Below, piece by piece: positions 9,201-16,810 of a DNA stretch of 37,069 bases; the first letter of the stretch is position 1; the number at the start of each line of letters is the position of its first letter. This DNA comes from Apostichopus californicus (taxonomy: Eukaryota; Echinodermata; Holothuroidea; Aspidochirotida; Stichopodidae). The notes under the pieces are model-generated. The model ran no database searches, was not told the origin of the DNA, and saw only the letters and a list, made by a program, of their open reading frames with translations. The DNA lies in the NCBI GenBank assembly GCA_020650975.1, contig JAIPMN010007077.1, forward strand, positions 1,046 through 38,114, in the 5' to 3' direction. The position numbers and the translations under genes were made by a program.

Positions 9201-11966
9201 ACCTTGTCTTTCTCCTCTTCTTAGTCTCAGGGCCGCTTCTTCTAGTCATCGTTGGACTTTTTTCTTTCTTGCATTCATCATTTCGGCATCCACTCTCTGT
9301 CTGCACAACTTGTCCATATTCACCTTCATTCTGAAGGGTAAACCTCTTCTCTCTGTTAACTTCTACATCTTCGTGCAAAATATTTTCCTTGATTGAAGCG
9401 TCTTCAGTCACAGTATTTCTAAAGCTCGATCTTGATGCTTGTGAACCGATCACTTTTGATTGGCTATCAGATGAAATAATTGGCTGTTGTTGTCCCTCCT
9501 GTGTCTCACTAATCATCTTTTGCTCCTCAAGATCATCACAACATTCTCCTCGTCTTTCTCCATCCTCTTCCTTTGTTTGTCTCACGTGAGGATCCTCTGA
9601 GATTGCGACGTTCTCTCGATGATCCGTTTGAACGGCTTTGGATCCCTCACGATCGACCTCCTGTTGTTCTCGTGAATTTGTCTGGAAAGTAACGGCATCT
9701 CTCTCATTGATGGATTTTAAAGTGTCCACCAAATCCCTGAGCACACTTTTAGCTGCATTCACACCGCTTATAGGTGCTGTATCGTCTCTACTATTCCTGT
9801 ATAAGGAATACCCTGCCCTACTACTACTATCCTCTTGCTCAACATGCATCAGTGGATGTGTGGCTGGATCCATCTGTACTCTCTGGTCAGGACTGTAGAT
9901 ATCTGGCCTTAGCTCGCTCTGTCTGCAACCACCGTCACTCCATCCTCTGTTAATCCCAGAGGCCTCCTCTCGACCAGAAGCAAGATATCTGTCAGTGGAT
10001 ATGTAAAGAGCTTCGACATTCTGCGTTTGTCTCTTCTCAGATAGATCATCGCATTCTCTCGCCGTCTCTCGTTCCGGTATCATCTGACCACCGATTAGGC
10101 CAGGATTAAAGCCATGACTACTTGGATAGCGGACAGGTTCTGAACCCTGGTAACATTGACCATTGACCTCGAACTGATTCAACAAAGTCTCTTGCCTTTT
10201 TGTAATGCCTTGCGGACAAGTATATTGTGACACAGCTCTTTGAAGTTTTAGCTCAGGAGTGGAGGACACCAGCTCTGGCTGATAGGTGGTCCTCTGTGAC
10301 TGTTCTGGAACAAATGGAAGTAAGCAGGAAGAAGAAAAATTTGCAAATCTAAGATGGCAGTTCACTTTTTCAATTTTGATAAAATGTGGGTCTGATTTTC
10401 AAAGTGTATAACACAGAATGATTATTTTGCACACTTAAGTTAACAAAATGGCAAATTCATGATAAATCAACAATGAACATGCCAAAGCAAATATGTCGGA
10501 GGTATTACCCTTACTTAATTATGCCTCTTCTAAAGATGCCTTTTCTAAATGCCTTTTTAATGCCTTTTCTAATGCCTTTTTAATGCATTTTTAATACCTT
10601 TTCTAAAGATAGACAAAGAAAGCAATAACCCTATATCTAACTCATATACAATTTTGTAGACCTTGATATACTGCATAAATGATAGTTTCACTTTTGTCAC
10701 ATATATCATCAAACTCTCTGCCATGTAACAAAATTTTCTTTGCAAATAAACAGTTTACTAGTGGGAACAGGGTGTGAGGGTGGCTACAGGGGAGTAGATC
10801 CCATTGACGGGAACAGATACCTTGCATTACCTTTAAAACAAAATAACAATTTTTCTAATCTGAATCCATAACTTTGTTTTGCTTTTATGCATATATATTG
10901 ATCACTTGCTGTTTTAATATATAAATAGCTCTATTCCACCCTTTTTTCTCCACACCTTTCTGTCTTTGTCCTTCTCTAGTTTATTTCTTCTCTCCATCCC
11001 TTGTCTACTAATCCCCTTACATCTATCTCTTAGTGTTCACCATGCTCATTAACCTGTCTGTATTCTGTGCGTGTTTGTGTTCCTTCTGTTACTGTTACTT
11101 GTCATTTAGCCTCTGAAGAAGATCCTGCTAGGATCGAATGTCAGGCCAACTTACTTTTACACATTATTATATAAAGTAAACATATTTCATAACTACCTGG
11201 TTTATGCATATCATTATCCTTATCTACTTTTGTTCTCAGCTTCTGTCTTTCCTGTCCTTTCGAGACCTTCCTCTTCACTTTTCGTTGATTTGGTTGTTTA
11301 CCCATCTTTTGTTTTCTGTTAATTTCCTTTGTTTTTCCAGTCCTGGGTTGCTTCTCCTTCTCATCACATCTGTCTCTCATGTCTATATGAAACAATAAAG
11401 TAAACATGAGTCTAGATGAAGTCTTTGATAGCTACGTATGTGAAACATTATACAATTTTTCTCCAAGTGGGAGTGGTCTCTATTTATTATGATTTATGGT
11501 ATAACCTGTGATGGTTTTTAACTTTCACCATCAACCAGTTTTTCTCATCCATGGATAATATTATCAGGAATAAAGATCGCCTCTCTTAATAACATTATTT
11601 TCTGACTCTACGTTGTTTATTTACTGGAGTTAGAAGTTATTTTATGAATGGTTTAGAGTGTAAACTAAAGTGTTACAAGTTTTAATGAAACATGATAGAG
11701 ACAAATCAACAGATTTACCAAATGGAAATTATCATTTTGAAGTCAGAAAAGCTATTTCATGGAAATTACTCGTCGCCAACAATTGATGGAACAAATTGTT
11801 ACAGATTTTACTACTTACCGCCACGCTGCCCATCATCCATTATATGAGCCAATAGGGATGCACATCTATCGAGTCCTTTGTGAGTCAATTTAACCATGTC
11901 TTCTGAATCTGCGGAAGGGATAGAGTGCCCTCCGTTCTTCCTTCTAATTTTACCCCCTTTCTTCAT
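2527..11966 (-). CDS. CCDC14: CCDC14-like centrosomal coiled-coil protein (8 coding exons, 984 aa)
   Basis: Eight minus-strand exons with GT-AG junctions join in frame: 11966-11819, 11382-11197, 10304-9087, 8638-8411, 7846-7689, 6360-6167, 4415-4305 and 3238-2527. They sum to 2955 bases, giving 984 residues plus TAG; from memory, human CCDC14 is about 950. Three blocks match what I remember of vertebrate CCDC14. The N-terminal block has GHSIPSADSE, then GLDRCASLLAHI. The central block has RVLKYLVTELKA, then IEIAMALQPLRSENASLRRK. The C-terminus ends with an LxxLDEKISQLQ-type helix. Coiled coil runs through about residues 518-720. The rest, especially residues 112-500, is polar, low in conservation and probably disordered, with a basic cluster KKRRKTR near 480. 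In vertebrates, CCDC14 is a centriolar-satellite/centrosome protein that restrains centriole duplication; the same role here is inferred. The start is the first ATG of the most upstream coding exon. A non-coding exon may lie further upstream. LINE fragments sit in two introns. Confidence 0.85.
3480..3545 (+). other. G-rich tract with quadruplex potential in CCDC14 last intron
   Basis: At least five runs of three or more G lie within 66 bases on the plus strand, with short loops. The transcript of CCDC14 is C-rich here. A smaller similar tract lies at 3333-3380. Confidence 0.4.
4305..4415 (-). CDS. CCDC14: CCDC14 coding exon 7
   Basis: A 111-base exon (acceptor TTTCAG, donor AGATT|GTAAGT) encoding residues 711-748: WLEGMLARLAPGKDDPVINE, then LVTTREEHSLTPGQSR. 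It is too short to stand out alone. Support comes from strong splice sites and phases that fit both neighbours. Confidence 0.8.
4515..5400 (-). mobile_element. Decayed LINE 3' end (reverse-transcriptase C-terminus)
   Basis: Minus-strand fragments resemble the end of a non-LTR retrotransposon ORF2. One at about 5303-5109 reads NYSLIYSIISYDIEVFG, then LRITQNRLIKLLTG. It is followed in shifted frames by LLKVSDIHKGCVCSMLCKY and NYDINTRNFN. Several frameshifts and stops make it dead. The 3' end near 4515-4530 terminates in an AATAAATTTGAATTG-type tail. It sits in the CCDC14 intron between exons 6 and 7, in the sense orientation. Confidence 0.7.
5640..6060 (-). pseudogene. Second LINE ORF2 C-terminal fragment
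   Basis: Minus strand 5979-5716 encodes RGHCLKLQKSQSRINIRHNF, then FSNRVVNEWNGLPEKVV, the well-known WN-LP motif at the C-terminus of jockey/CR1-type reverse transcriptase ORFs, followed by a stop. A small internal expansion repeats Asn-Ala-Leu three times (NALDNALANALDK). The upstream part is frameshifted. It lies in the same intron and orientation as the preceding fragment but belongs to a different copy. Confidence 0.75.
6167..6360 (-). CDS. CCDC14: CCDC14 coiled-coil exon 6
   Basis: A 194-base exon (acceptor CTGCAG, donor CGCA|GTAAGA) encoding residues 647-710: DECHLRSQRDWISE through LKLETLKKENEFLQNNLKET, with clear heptad character. It leaves two bases that the next exon completes as Gln. 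Confidence 0.85.
6880..7131 (-). pseudogene. L2/CR1-like LINE reverse-transcriptase fragment
   Basis: The minus strand encodes GSIRNYLSEKATACLINSAV, then ISRLGFCNSTLTGITADQLS, then RLQRDQN. This matches the thumb region of L2/CR1 reverse transcriptases (the SRLDYCNSLLYG...LQKLQRVQN pattern). It is truncated at both ends and lies in the CCDC14 intron 6361-7688 in the sense orientation. Confidence 0.75.
7689..7846 (-). CDS. CCDC14: CCDC14 coiled-coil exon 5
   Basis: A 158-base exon (acceptor CTTTTAG, donor AGAAG|GTAATT) encoding residues 594-646: SAVKALNITLQEQL, then an alternating charged and leucine pattern typical of coiled coil. The two-base start phase matches the single base left by the previous exon. 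Confidence 0.85.
8259..8410. repeat. 32-bp minisatellite abutting a splice donor
   Basis: Nearly five copies of a 32-base unit (acacatgctaatactaatac plus atactaatatta), starting at 8259, 8291, 8323, 8355 and 8387. The last copy ends exactly at the CCDC14 exon border at 8411. The plus-strand hexamer ACATAC, which is GTATGT on the transcribed strand, recurs at 8309, 8341, 8373 and 8405. A perfect palindrome AACACTAGTGTT lies just outside at 8246-8257. Confidence 0.9.
8411..8638 (-). CDS. CCDC14: CCDC14 core exon (conserved coiled-coil start)
   Basis: A 228-base exon encoding residues 518-593. It holds the most recognisable family stretch, VQIEIAMALQPLRSENASLR followed by RKLRIANQQMKE, which begins the coiled coil. 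The acceptor is TTGCAG. The donor GAAA|GTATGT lies inside a 32-bp minisatellite, so the exon edge and the satellite edge coincide. Confidence 0.9.
9087..10304 (-). CDS. CCDC14: CCDC14 large central exon
   Basis: A 1218-base exon (acceptor TTCCAG, donor AAAG|GTTTGT) encoding about residues 112-517. Most of it is polar and charged with little predicted order. It includes a helical SVLRDLVDTLKSINERDAV segment, a basic cluster KKRRKTR, and at its end RVLKYLVTELKAVTEGK. That last segment is the start of the best conserved CCDC14 core and continues directly into the next exon. Confidence 0.85.
10524..10605. repeat. Short degenerate tandem repeat (AATGCCTTTT type)
   Basis: About six imperfect copies of a 12-14 base unit AATGCCTTTTCT / AATGCCTTTTTA in the CCDC14 intron 10305-11196. 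Confidence 0.6.
11052..11165 (+). mobile_element. Dispersed repeat with hammerhead-like hairpin (copy 1)
   Basis: This segment is about 85-90% identical to the reverse complement of 19140-19245. At 11109-11146 it holds GCCT, CTGAAGA, a hairpin GATCC-TGCTA-GGATC, GAAT, GTC and AGGC. The arms GCCT/AGGC and GATCC/GGATC pair perfectly. The order resembles a minimal hammerhead ribozyme, motifs that are known from Penelope-like retroelements. This copy lacks two bases of the expected GAAAC segment. It lies in a CCDC14 intron, antisense to the gene. Confidence 0.5.
11197..11382 (-). CDS. CCDC14: CCDC14 coding exon 2
   Basis: A 186-base exon (acceptor CATATAG, donor CCAG|GTAGTT) encoding a strongly basic, lysine-rich segment, residues 50-111 (for example NRKQKMGKQPNQRKVKRK). 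Its phase matches both neighbours. The composition suggests a disordered or nucleic-acid/tubulin-binding tail rather than a folded domain. Confidence 0.75.
11819..11966 (-). CDS. CCDC14: CCDC14 coding exon 1
   Basis: Encodes residues 1-49 plus one base. The acceptor TTCAG lies just before aATG, so the ATG at 11966-11964 is the second base triplet of this exon and the preceding exon would be untranslated. The donor is GCG|GTAAGT. It contains the GHSIPSADSE and GLDRCASLLAHI segments that match the vertebrate N-terminal block. The reading frame stays open upstream of the acceptor, but that extension shows no resemblance to the family. Confidence 0.75.
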
Positions 11967-11967
11967 T

Positions 11968-13250
11968 CTGAACGAAGAGATATGATAGAAAGTTCCAAAA
12001 TCACAACAGTGAAAGTAAGATTTACAGTGTACAATAATTGAATTATATTGCTCAGCATCACATGCTTGGTAAAAGAGCATTGAGTCTGCACACATCTTAT
12101 CATTCTTATGTACGTAACAATGGAGGTAAGTGAATACACAAATTGATATGATACAGTACTATATCAATGTATACATAACTGTGTGGCATACATGATAGGA
12201 GTGCCTATATCCAAGCCTAGCTTAGGTTGTGTTATGAAGTACTATGATAGTCTGGACCTTCAAGTTCCAAGATGAACATATTATAACATAAGGAGTCTAC
12301 CCTGTCTTTTGCTCATCAGCCAGATGTATAAATAACATGACTCATTTCCCTATTCACCAAGCTGCTGCATGGACAATGATCAAATCTGATGCTGAAAGCA
12401 ACATGTATTGGGTCTAAATAAATTCTTAAGGATTACAGTTGTCATCTCTCTGTTTTGTTTCCTAGGCTAGGCTAAGTTTCAAAGTAAACTTACTGAGCTA
12501 TGACAGGTTTCCCGTTTTAGTTATTGTTTATTTATGCTACTTTTTATCGTCACCTTCACTTCAGTTTTATTGTTTACATATTGCATATGTTTTCAGGTCT
12601 TTTCATGTACTTCCTCATTAAATGTTTCTTTGTCAGTTTGTTCTTCGAGGGCCTTGAGGAAGATTAGTTCTGGCTAACCAAGTAGGGTGGTGTACGGTAA
12701 CTTCACGTCCCCCTAAATTTGCGTACTGTGTTATAAATATGTCGTTGCACTAATAGTCACAGTTGTTGCTGTATGAGTACAGTAGGTCAAATTGTAATAA
12801 CTTTGTGAATCACAAACTTAATTTACAAAGTCTTCACAGAAACAGCCAAAATTACTATCGTAAAACATGGTAACATCATTTTTATATTTTGACACTATTT
12901 GGATTATTTTAATATATCATCCATTTAGCAAGATTAATGGTAAACTTGAAGGCAAACGTGAAGTTTGAGCAGTTTGACTACTGACCTTTACAACAATGCA
13001 AAATTTTGAGTACAGGTTAATTCTTTCTATTACTGGCGGAATCAGGTCGAACCATTGATGAAAACACATTGACATATAGCTGAAGGATACAACTAATCTA
13101 CTGAGCAAAATCAGTAAACACCGCTACCTTTTAAAATAACATTAATGCCTTTACTATCGCGAATTTAGGGTAGGCCTAGCTTAAGTTATACCATCATAAC
13201 CCTGTTCAAATAAATGGTTATCGCCAAACTGGTAGTGGTACCTGTCTTAC
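11968..13250. other. 5' flank or intron upstream of CCDC14 coding start
   Basis: No protein-like frame is recognised. A degenerate relative of the hairpin repeat may lie at 12645-12695 (GGCCTTGAGGAAGATTAG, a loop, then CTAACCAAGTAGG). Otherwise the stretch is AT-rich single-copy-looking DNA. Confidence 0.3.
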
Positions 13251-13338
13251 TTTGATAGGCTAGAGCATCAGACTTATATAGACCCAGCCGATTGGCTAGA
13301 GTTGGTTCTTCTTCGCAGAACTTTCTGATTTTACGTCT
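13251..13338 (-). other. Possible untranslated first exon of CCDC14
   Basis: Minus strand 13338-13251 has a plausible acceptor (ATATGCAG) and donor (CAAA|GTAAGA). The local frame reads RRKIRKFCEEEPTLANRLGL, but its phase cannot join to coding exon 1 without a stop. If transcribed and spliced to 11967, it would give a 5' UTR and place A at -3 of the ATG. No transcript evidence is available, so this is weak. Confidence 0.2.
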
Positions 13339-13647
13339 CTGCATATCCAAGAACATAAAAAACATACGAAATGACAGAAAAAAAGTTTGACAAAATAAAT
13401 ATTCACACAAAGGTCGTAAGGTCAATCCATGTTAGCTACAAATGATAAAGTGATAAATGTACATCCCTTTCTCACAGTAACATGTCGCTACTTTTGTTGA
13501 CAGGATTTCAAATTTCGCGACAAGAACGTGGTAGAACATGACTGTTACAAAACCTATTCTTTGAATATCGGTAGCGTCAATAGGGAATGACATCAATCTA
13601 CAGTATTCCATTTAGGAAGAGAGTCTGCAATTTGTGTGATACTCTTG

Positions 13648-13740
13648 AACCAGTGGCGTAGCCAGAGGGGTGCCAGTGGGCAATGCCCCCCCCCCATTTG
13701 CTTTGTGCTACAGTCTCCCCCCCCCCCTCCACAATTAAAA
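13648..13740. mobile_element. Transposon end fragment (GGCGTAGCCAG family)
   Basis: AGTGGCGTAGCCAGAGGGG, followed by two poly-C tracts. This terminal sequence resembles that of the element at 14994-15314. No matching opposite end was found nearby, so it is probably truncated. Confidence 0.4.
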
Positions 13741-14101
13741 TCTAGTGATGTATTCAAAATACTTCTTTTTTACATTTTTTCGAGTTCTAATCACAAGTAT
13801 TCATACATCAGGGCTCATGTTCATACTTCATATAAGGTCAGAACTTGGTAATCAGACCGAGATATTACACATTTTGGGCCTTCATGATACCCAAATACGG
13901 AGACCGTTGATCAATATTGTCCTACAGAATAAGCGCCAATAATTTGGCCGGTTGTATAACCATTAAAACTAGCGCGAGCAATCTATTTGCATTTTAAGCG
14001 ACCAATGATGCCACTCGTCCTGCACCGTAGAGAGAATGTTCTCTGCAGTCACATATATCAAGACAGGAAGACGAGCCTCAATGCACCGAGAGGTTGCAGA
14101 G

Positions 14102-14475
14102 CTTAAGGGGTGTGAAGACTCGCGCAAAAAGAAACGTCTAATGCCGGTATTTTGACCTAGTTTCGAATTTGGTGTAACAGAAGTGTTAGACACCACCATC
14201 GATCCCAGAAAACACACACACATTCTTGCTACCGTCGGTAATAAGACATTAGTGTACAGTCAGTACATACAGCTGCGGTCAATACCCACGGCACAGTGTA
14301 CAAACGATACAGCGATGGACATCTCAGGTCCAGCTAAAGATAACAAGGTATCACGTTTCATTGACTGTCTGCATTTTGTAGCGACAATACAAGAACTTCA
14401 CTTGCAAGCAAAGGCCAAGTTAACTTTTTAAAGATGGCGGCACGCTGTTTGGGGCAAGTCTTCAATGCCTTTAAA
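14102..14475 (+). mobile_element. MITE-like element, copy A
   Basis: About 370 bases, closely similar to the reverse complement of 33093-33459. Imperfect 20-base terminal inverted repeats begin CTTAA(A/G)GG and include AAGACTC. The interior has no real gene; short open frames in it are not conserved between the two copies. It lies between CCDC14 and the desaturase. Confidence 0.75.
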
Positions 14476-14888
14476 GCAAGTGTTAATGAAGAGTATAAAC
14501 GTGTCTTTAATCTCAGTGGAATAGCCTCTTCTGAGAAATACAATACAAATATGTGTGACTTTTGTATGGCAGCGCAATGACAAAACCTATTTAACATATT
14601 TTTCAAATAAAATGTTGAACATTGAGAAGCTTACAGTCTAAACCTTCAAAGTATGAAATCCAAATAGTCTTTCTATAGACTACAGTGTGTCACATTTACC
14701 ATATAATTCCATAGTAAACTTGAAATTCAACAAACCTCTTGCAGATACTGTACGTAAGTATATATAAATCTGCTATCAGTAAAGCAACATCCATTTAAAG
14801 TTCAATGCATCCCTTAACCTTTCACATATGTAAGCGTCTCTCATGACCCAGCAAACTAAATGTCTTTCATGCAATCACTCTCCTCTCC

Positions 14889-14993
14889 CGTGGCACATCA
14901 TAAAGTCACTTGGTTTGAGACCATCACAACAGCATTTTGTCGGATCAGGTTAATTTTTGGCAGTAATTAAATAAAGAAAACAGTTATAATTAA
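14889..14993. repeat. Direct repeat, left copy, flanking the TIR element
   Basis: The left copy of a duplicated segment (TGGTTTGAGACCATCACAAC near 14920, then AATTAAATAAAGAAAA). It reappears at 15315-15450 on the other side of the TIR element, with a length difference of about 30 bases. Confidence 0.75.
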
Positions 14994-15314
14994 TCAGGCG
15001 CGTAGCCAGGAATTTGCCAAGGGAGGGGCGAAAGTGTAGGCAAACTATCAGAGCCGTAGATTCGGCATTGCAAACTATCTAAGCGTAGCGCCACCATAGG
15101 TTGGCGCGACGCGTACAAGAAAATTCAAGTTGGCTGAAAATGCCTCCCAGATCGCTGGAAATGGCACTTCCCATGCCTTGTAAGTTGCATCTTAGCATTT
15201 TCTCTTTGAAATAACTAGCGATATCATAAAAACATACAAAAAAAATATGCTNNNNNNNNNNNNNNNNNNNNNNNNNNNNNNNNNNCGCCCCCCCCCCCCC
15301 TTGGCTACGCGCCT
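14994..15314. mobile_element. TIR element spanning the assembly gap
   Basis: Begins CAGGCGCGTAGCCAGG and ends CCTTGGCTACGCGCCTG, a 14-17 base terminal inverted repeat. It includes a poly-C tract and a 34-base N gap at 15252-15285. A core at 15074-15127, containing the inverted repeat GCGCCA...TGGCGC, is shared with 36999-37051. There is no coding capacity, so it is a non-autonomous DNA transposon of unknown superfamily. Confidence 0.7.
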
Positions 15315-15450
15315 GTGTCACCTCATAAAGGTACTTGGTTTGAGACCATCACAACTGTATCTTGTTGGATTCGGTTATTTTTTTTGCACTGTTTAAATTT
15401 ATGTGCATTCACTGAAGTAATTAAATAAAGAAAATAGTTATAATAAATAA
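15315..15450. repeat. Direct repeat, right copy, flanking the TIR element
   Basis: The partner of 14889-14993. It carries the same TTGGTTTGAGACCATCACAAC-type block and ends AATTAAATAAAGAAAATAG. An additional CACTGTTTAAAT-type segment is present only in this copy. Confidence 0.75.
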
Positions 15451-16609
15451 CCAGATATTGCCACTGTTTAAATCAGACTATTTAATGTTCCCCAAAAGCT
15501 TCATTGTTTTTTCTGCAAAACGACATTCAAGTTTAAATTTTTGTTGATTTGTAATTCATTTCAACTAGTATATTTCCCCCACAAAAACTGTAGCTAATCT
15601 GGTGCATCGAAGGTGTCTCTAGGTGAAAATGATAGATATTTTGACGATAAAGATCAGGATTTCGTCGGAACCTCGTTACTAAAACGTAGACACCCTTTGC
15701 GCGAGTCATTGTTTTGGGAGTACCAAGATGGCGCGCATGACCTTCAAAGGCGTACTGTTGCCAGCAGGAGCGCTATGGTTTCTACGTACAAATTTCTGTG
15801 GTACGACATGGTTTATTCTATGAACCTTATTAGGTAATACAAAGTGTGCTTTGTTTTGTTAACGCAAGCCTTGTCACCATTACTGAATAAAAGCAATGTA
15901 AAAATATGATTAAACGTGTAATTTTTATTCTTTTCTCTATGACAAATATATTAAACAATGAAAATGGGAAGCTAAAACGCATGTAAAAACTTTAACCCCT
16001 GTGCATAAGTCGTCTAAGCCATATGCCGAGGGGAACTTCCGATGGCCTGACGTCTGCCCAGTATGCATGTCAAGTACATGTGGATTATGCATGCCTAGAT
16101 ATCTGCAACATAACATGTTATGTAAGTACGATACCAAGGCAATTGTGCTACATCCGCGCCGAAGCTGGTGAAATATCTTTGATTATATGCATGTAACGGT
16201 TTTACGTGCTATGTTGTGGTACGAGATCTGTCCACAGAAATTAAATACATTTCCAGATAAACTTGTGTTACCTATCCTAAATCACTGCAGCTGTAACGGA
16301 ATCTAACTTCTTACTAATTGCCGAGAACAGCCAATAATCGAGGCTTGGTTAGGCTAGCTCTGAGAGAATATATACCCCGAGATTACGGGCGTTGTTGTAC
16401 GATACTAAATTGTGTGACTTTCAATGATACTGTACAGTATGTGGGTAACGTTAGCACTAGTACTGTAAAATAGTATAACAGTACTGGTAGTAAGACTAAA
16501 CTTGTCTTGCAAAATAAAGTTTTAGGCCTACAGTTGGGAGGCTGACTAGTCATTAGTAATCCCAAGGTTAGGATTTATCCCACTTGTTTCAAGCAAGGAC
16601 AAACATACA
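15451..16609. other. Upstream region of the desaturase gene
   Basis: No gene recognised. The segment near 15690-15750 is GC-richer (GCGCGAGTC, CAAGATGGCGCGC) than its surroundings and could be promoter-proximal or an old transposon end. The final 50 bases before 16610 would be 5' UTR. The start context ACAATGG has A at -3 and G at +4, a strong Kozak match. Confidence 0.35.
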
Positions 16610-16810
16610 ATGGGGAAAGGTGAAAACAGCACTACAAACTCAAGAATTAGAAAAGAATTAACATGGGAAGAAGTGAGGAAAAACAATGGCGTGAAGGGAT
16701 CCGACAAGTGGATTGTCATAAATGGAGAAGTCTACGATGTTACCAAATGGTCCAAGAAGCATCCTGGAGGAAGTAAAGTGATTTCACATTATGCTGGTCA
16801 AGATGCAACG
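16610..16810 (+). CDS. Desaturase exon 1: cytochrome b5 domain
   Basis: 201 bases, residues 1-67, ending GQDAT and then donor GTAAGT. Contains [14 protein letters not shown] and KKHPGG (HPGG 51-54), the haem-binding core of a fused cytochrome b5. The first ATG, in strong context, was taken as the start. Confidence 0.95.

Noticed and set aside
8990..9334. Plus-strand frame of 114 codons
   Set aside because: It is the antisense shadow of the large CCDC14 exon, which has the better coding evidence.
13186..13425. Minus-strand frame as a coding N-terminal exon of CCDC14
   Set aside because: Its donors leave a phase that gives a stop when joined to the exon at 11967, and the alternative frame holds a stop. 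Retained only as a possible untranslated exon.
14183..14431. Frame of 82 codons as a small gene
   Set aside because: It lies entirely inside MITE copy A, and the frame is not preserved in copy B.
14430..14445. YY1-like AAGATGGCGGC promoter site
   Set aside because: It falls within the MITE and is changed in the other copy, so there is no support for promoter function.
15613..15837. Small gene of 74 codons upstream of the desaturase
   Set aside because: No recognisable domain, no splice or promoter support, and it sits in repeat-rich DNA.
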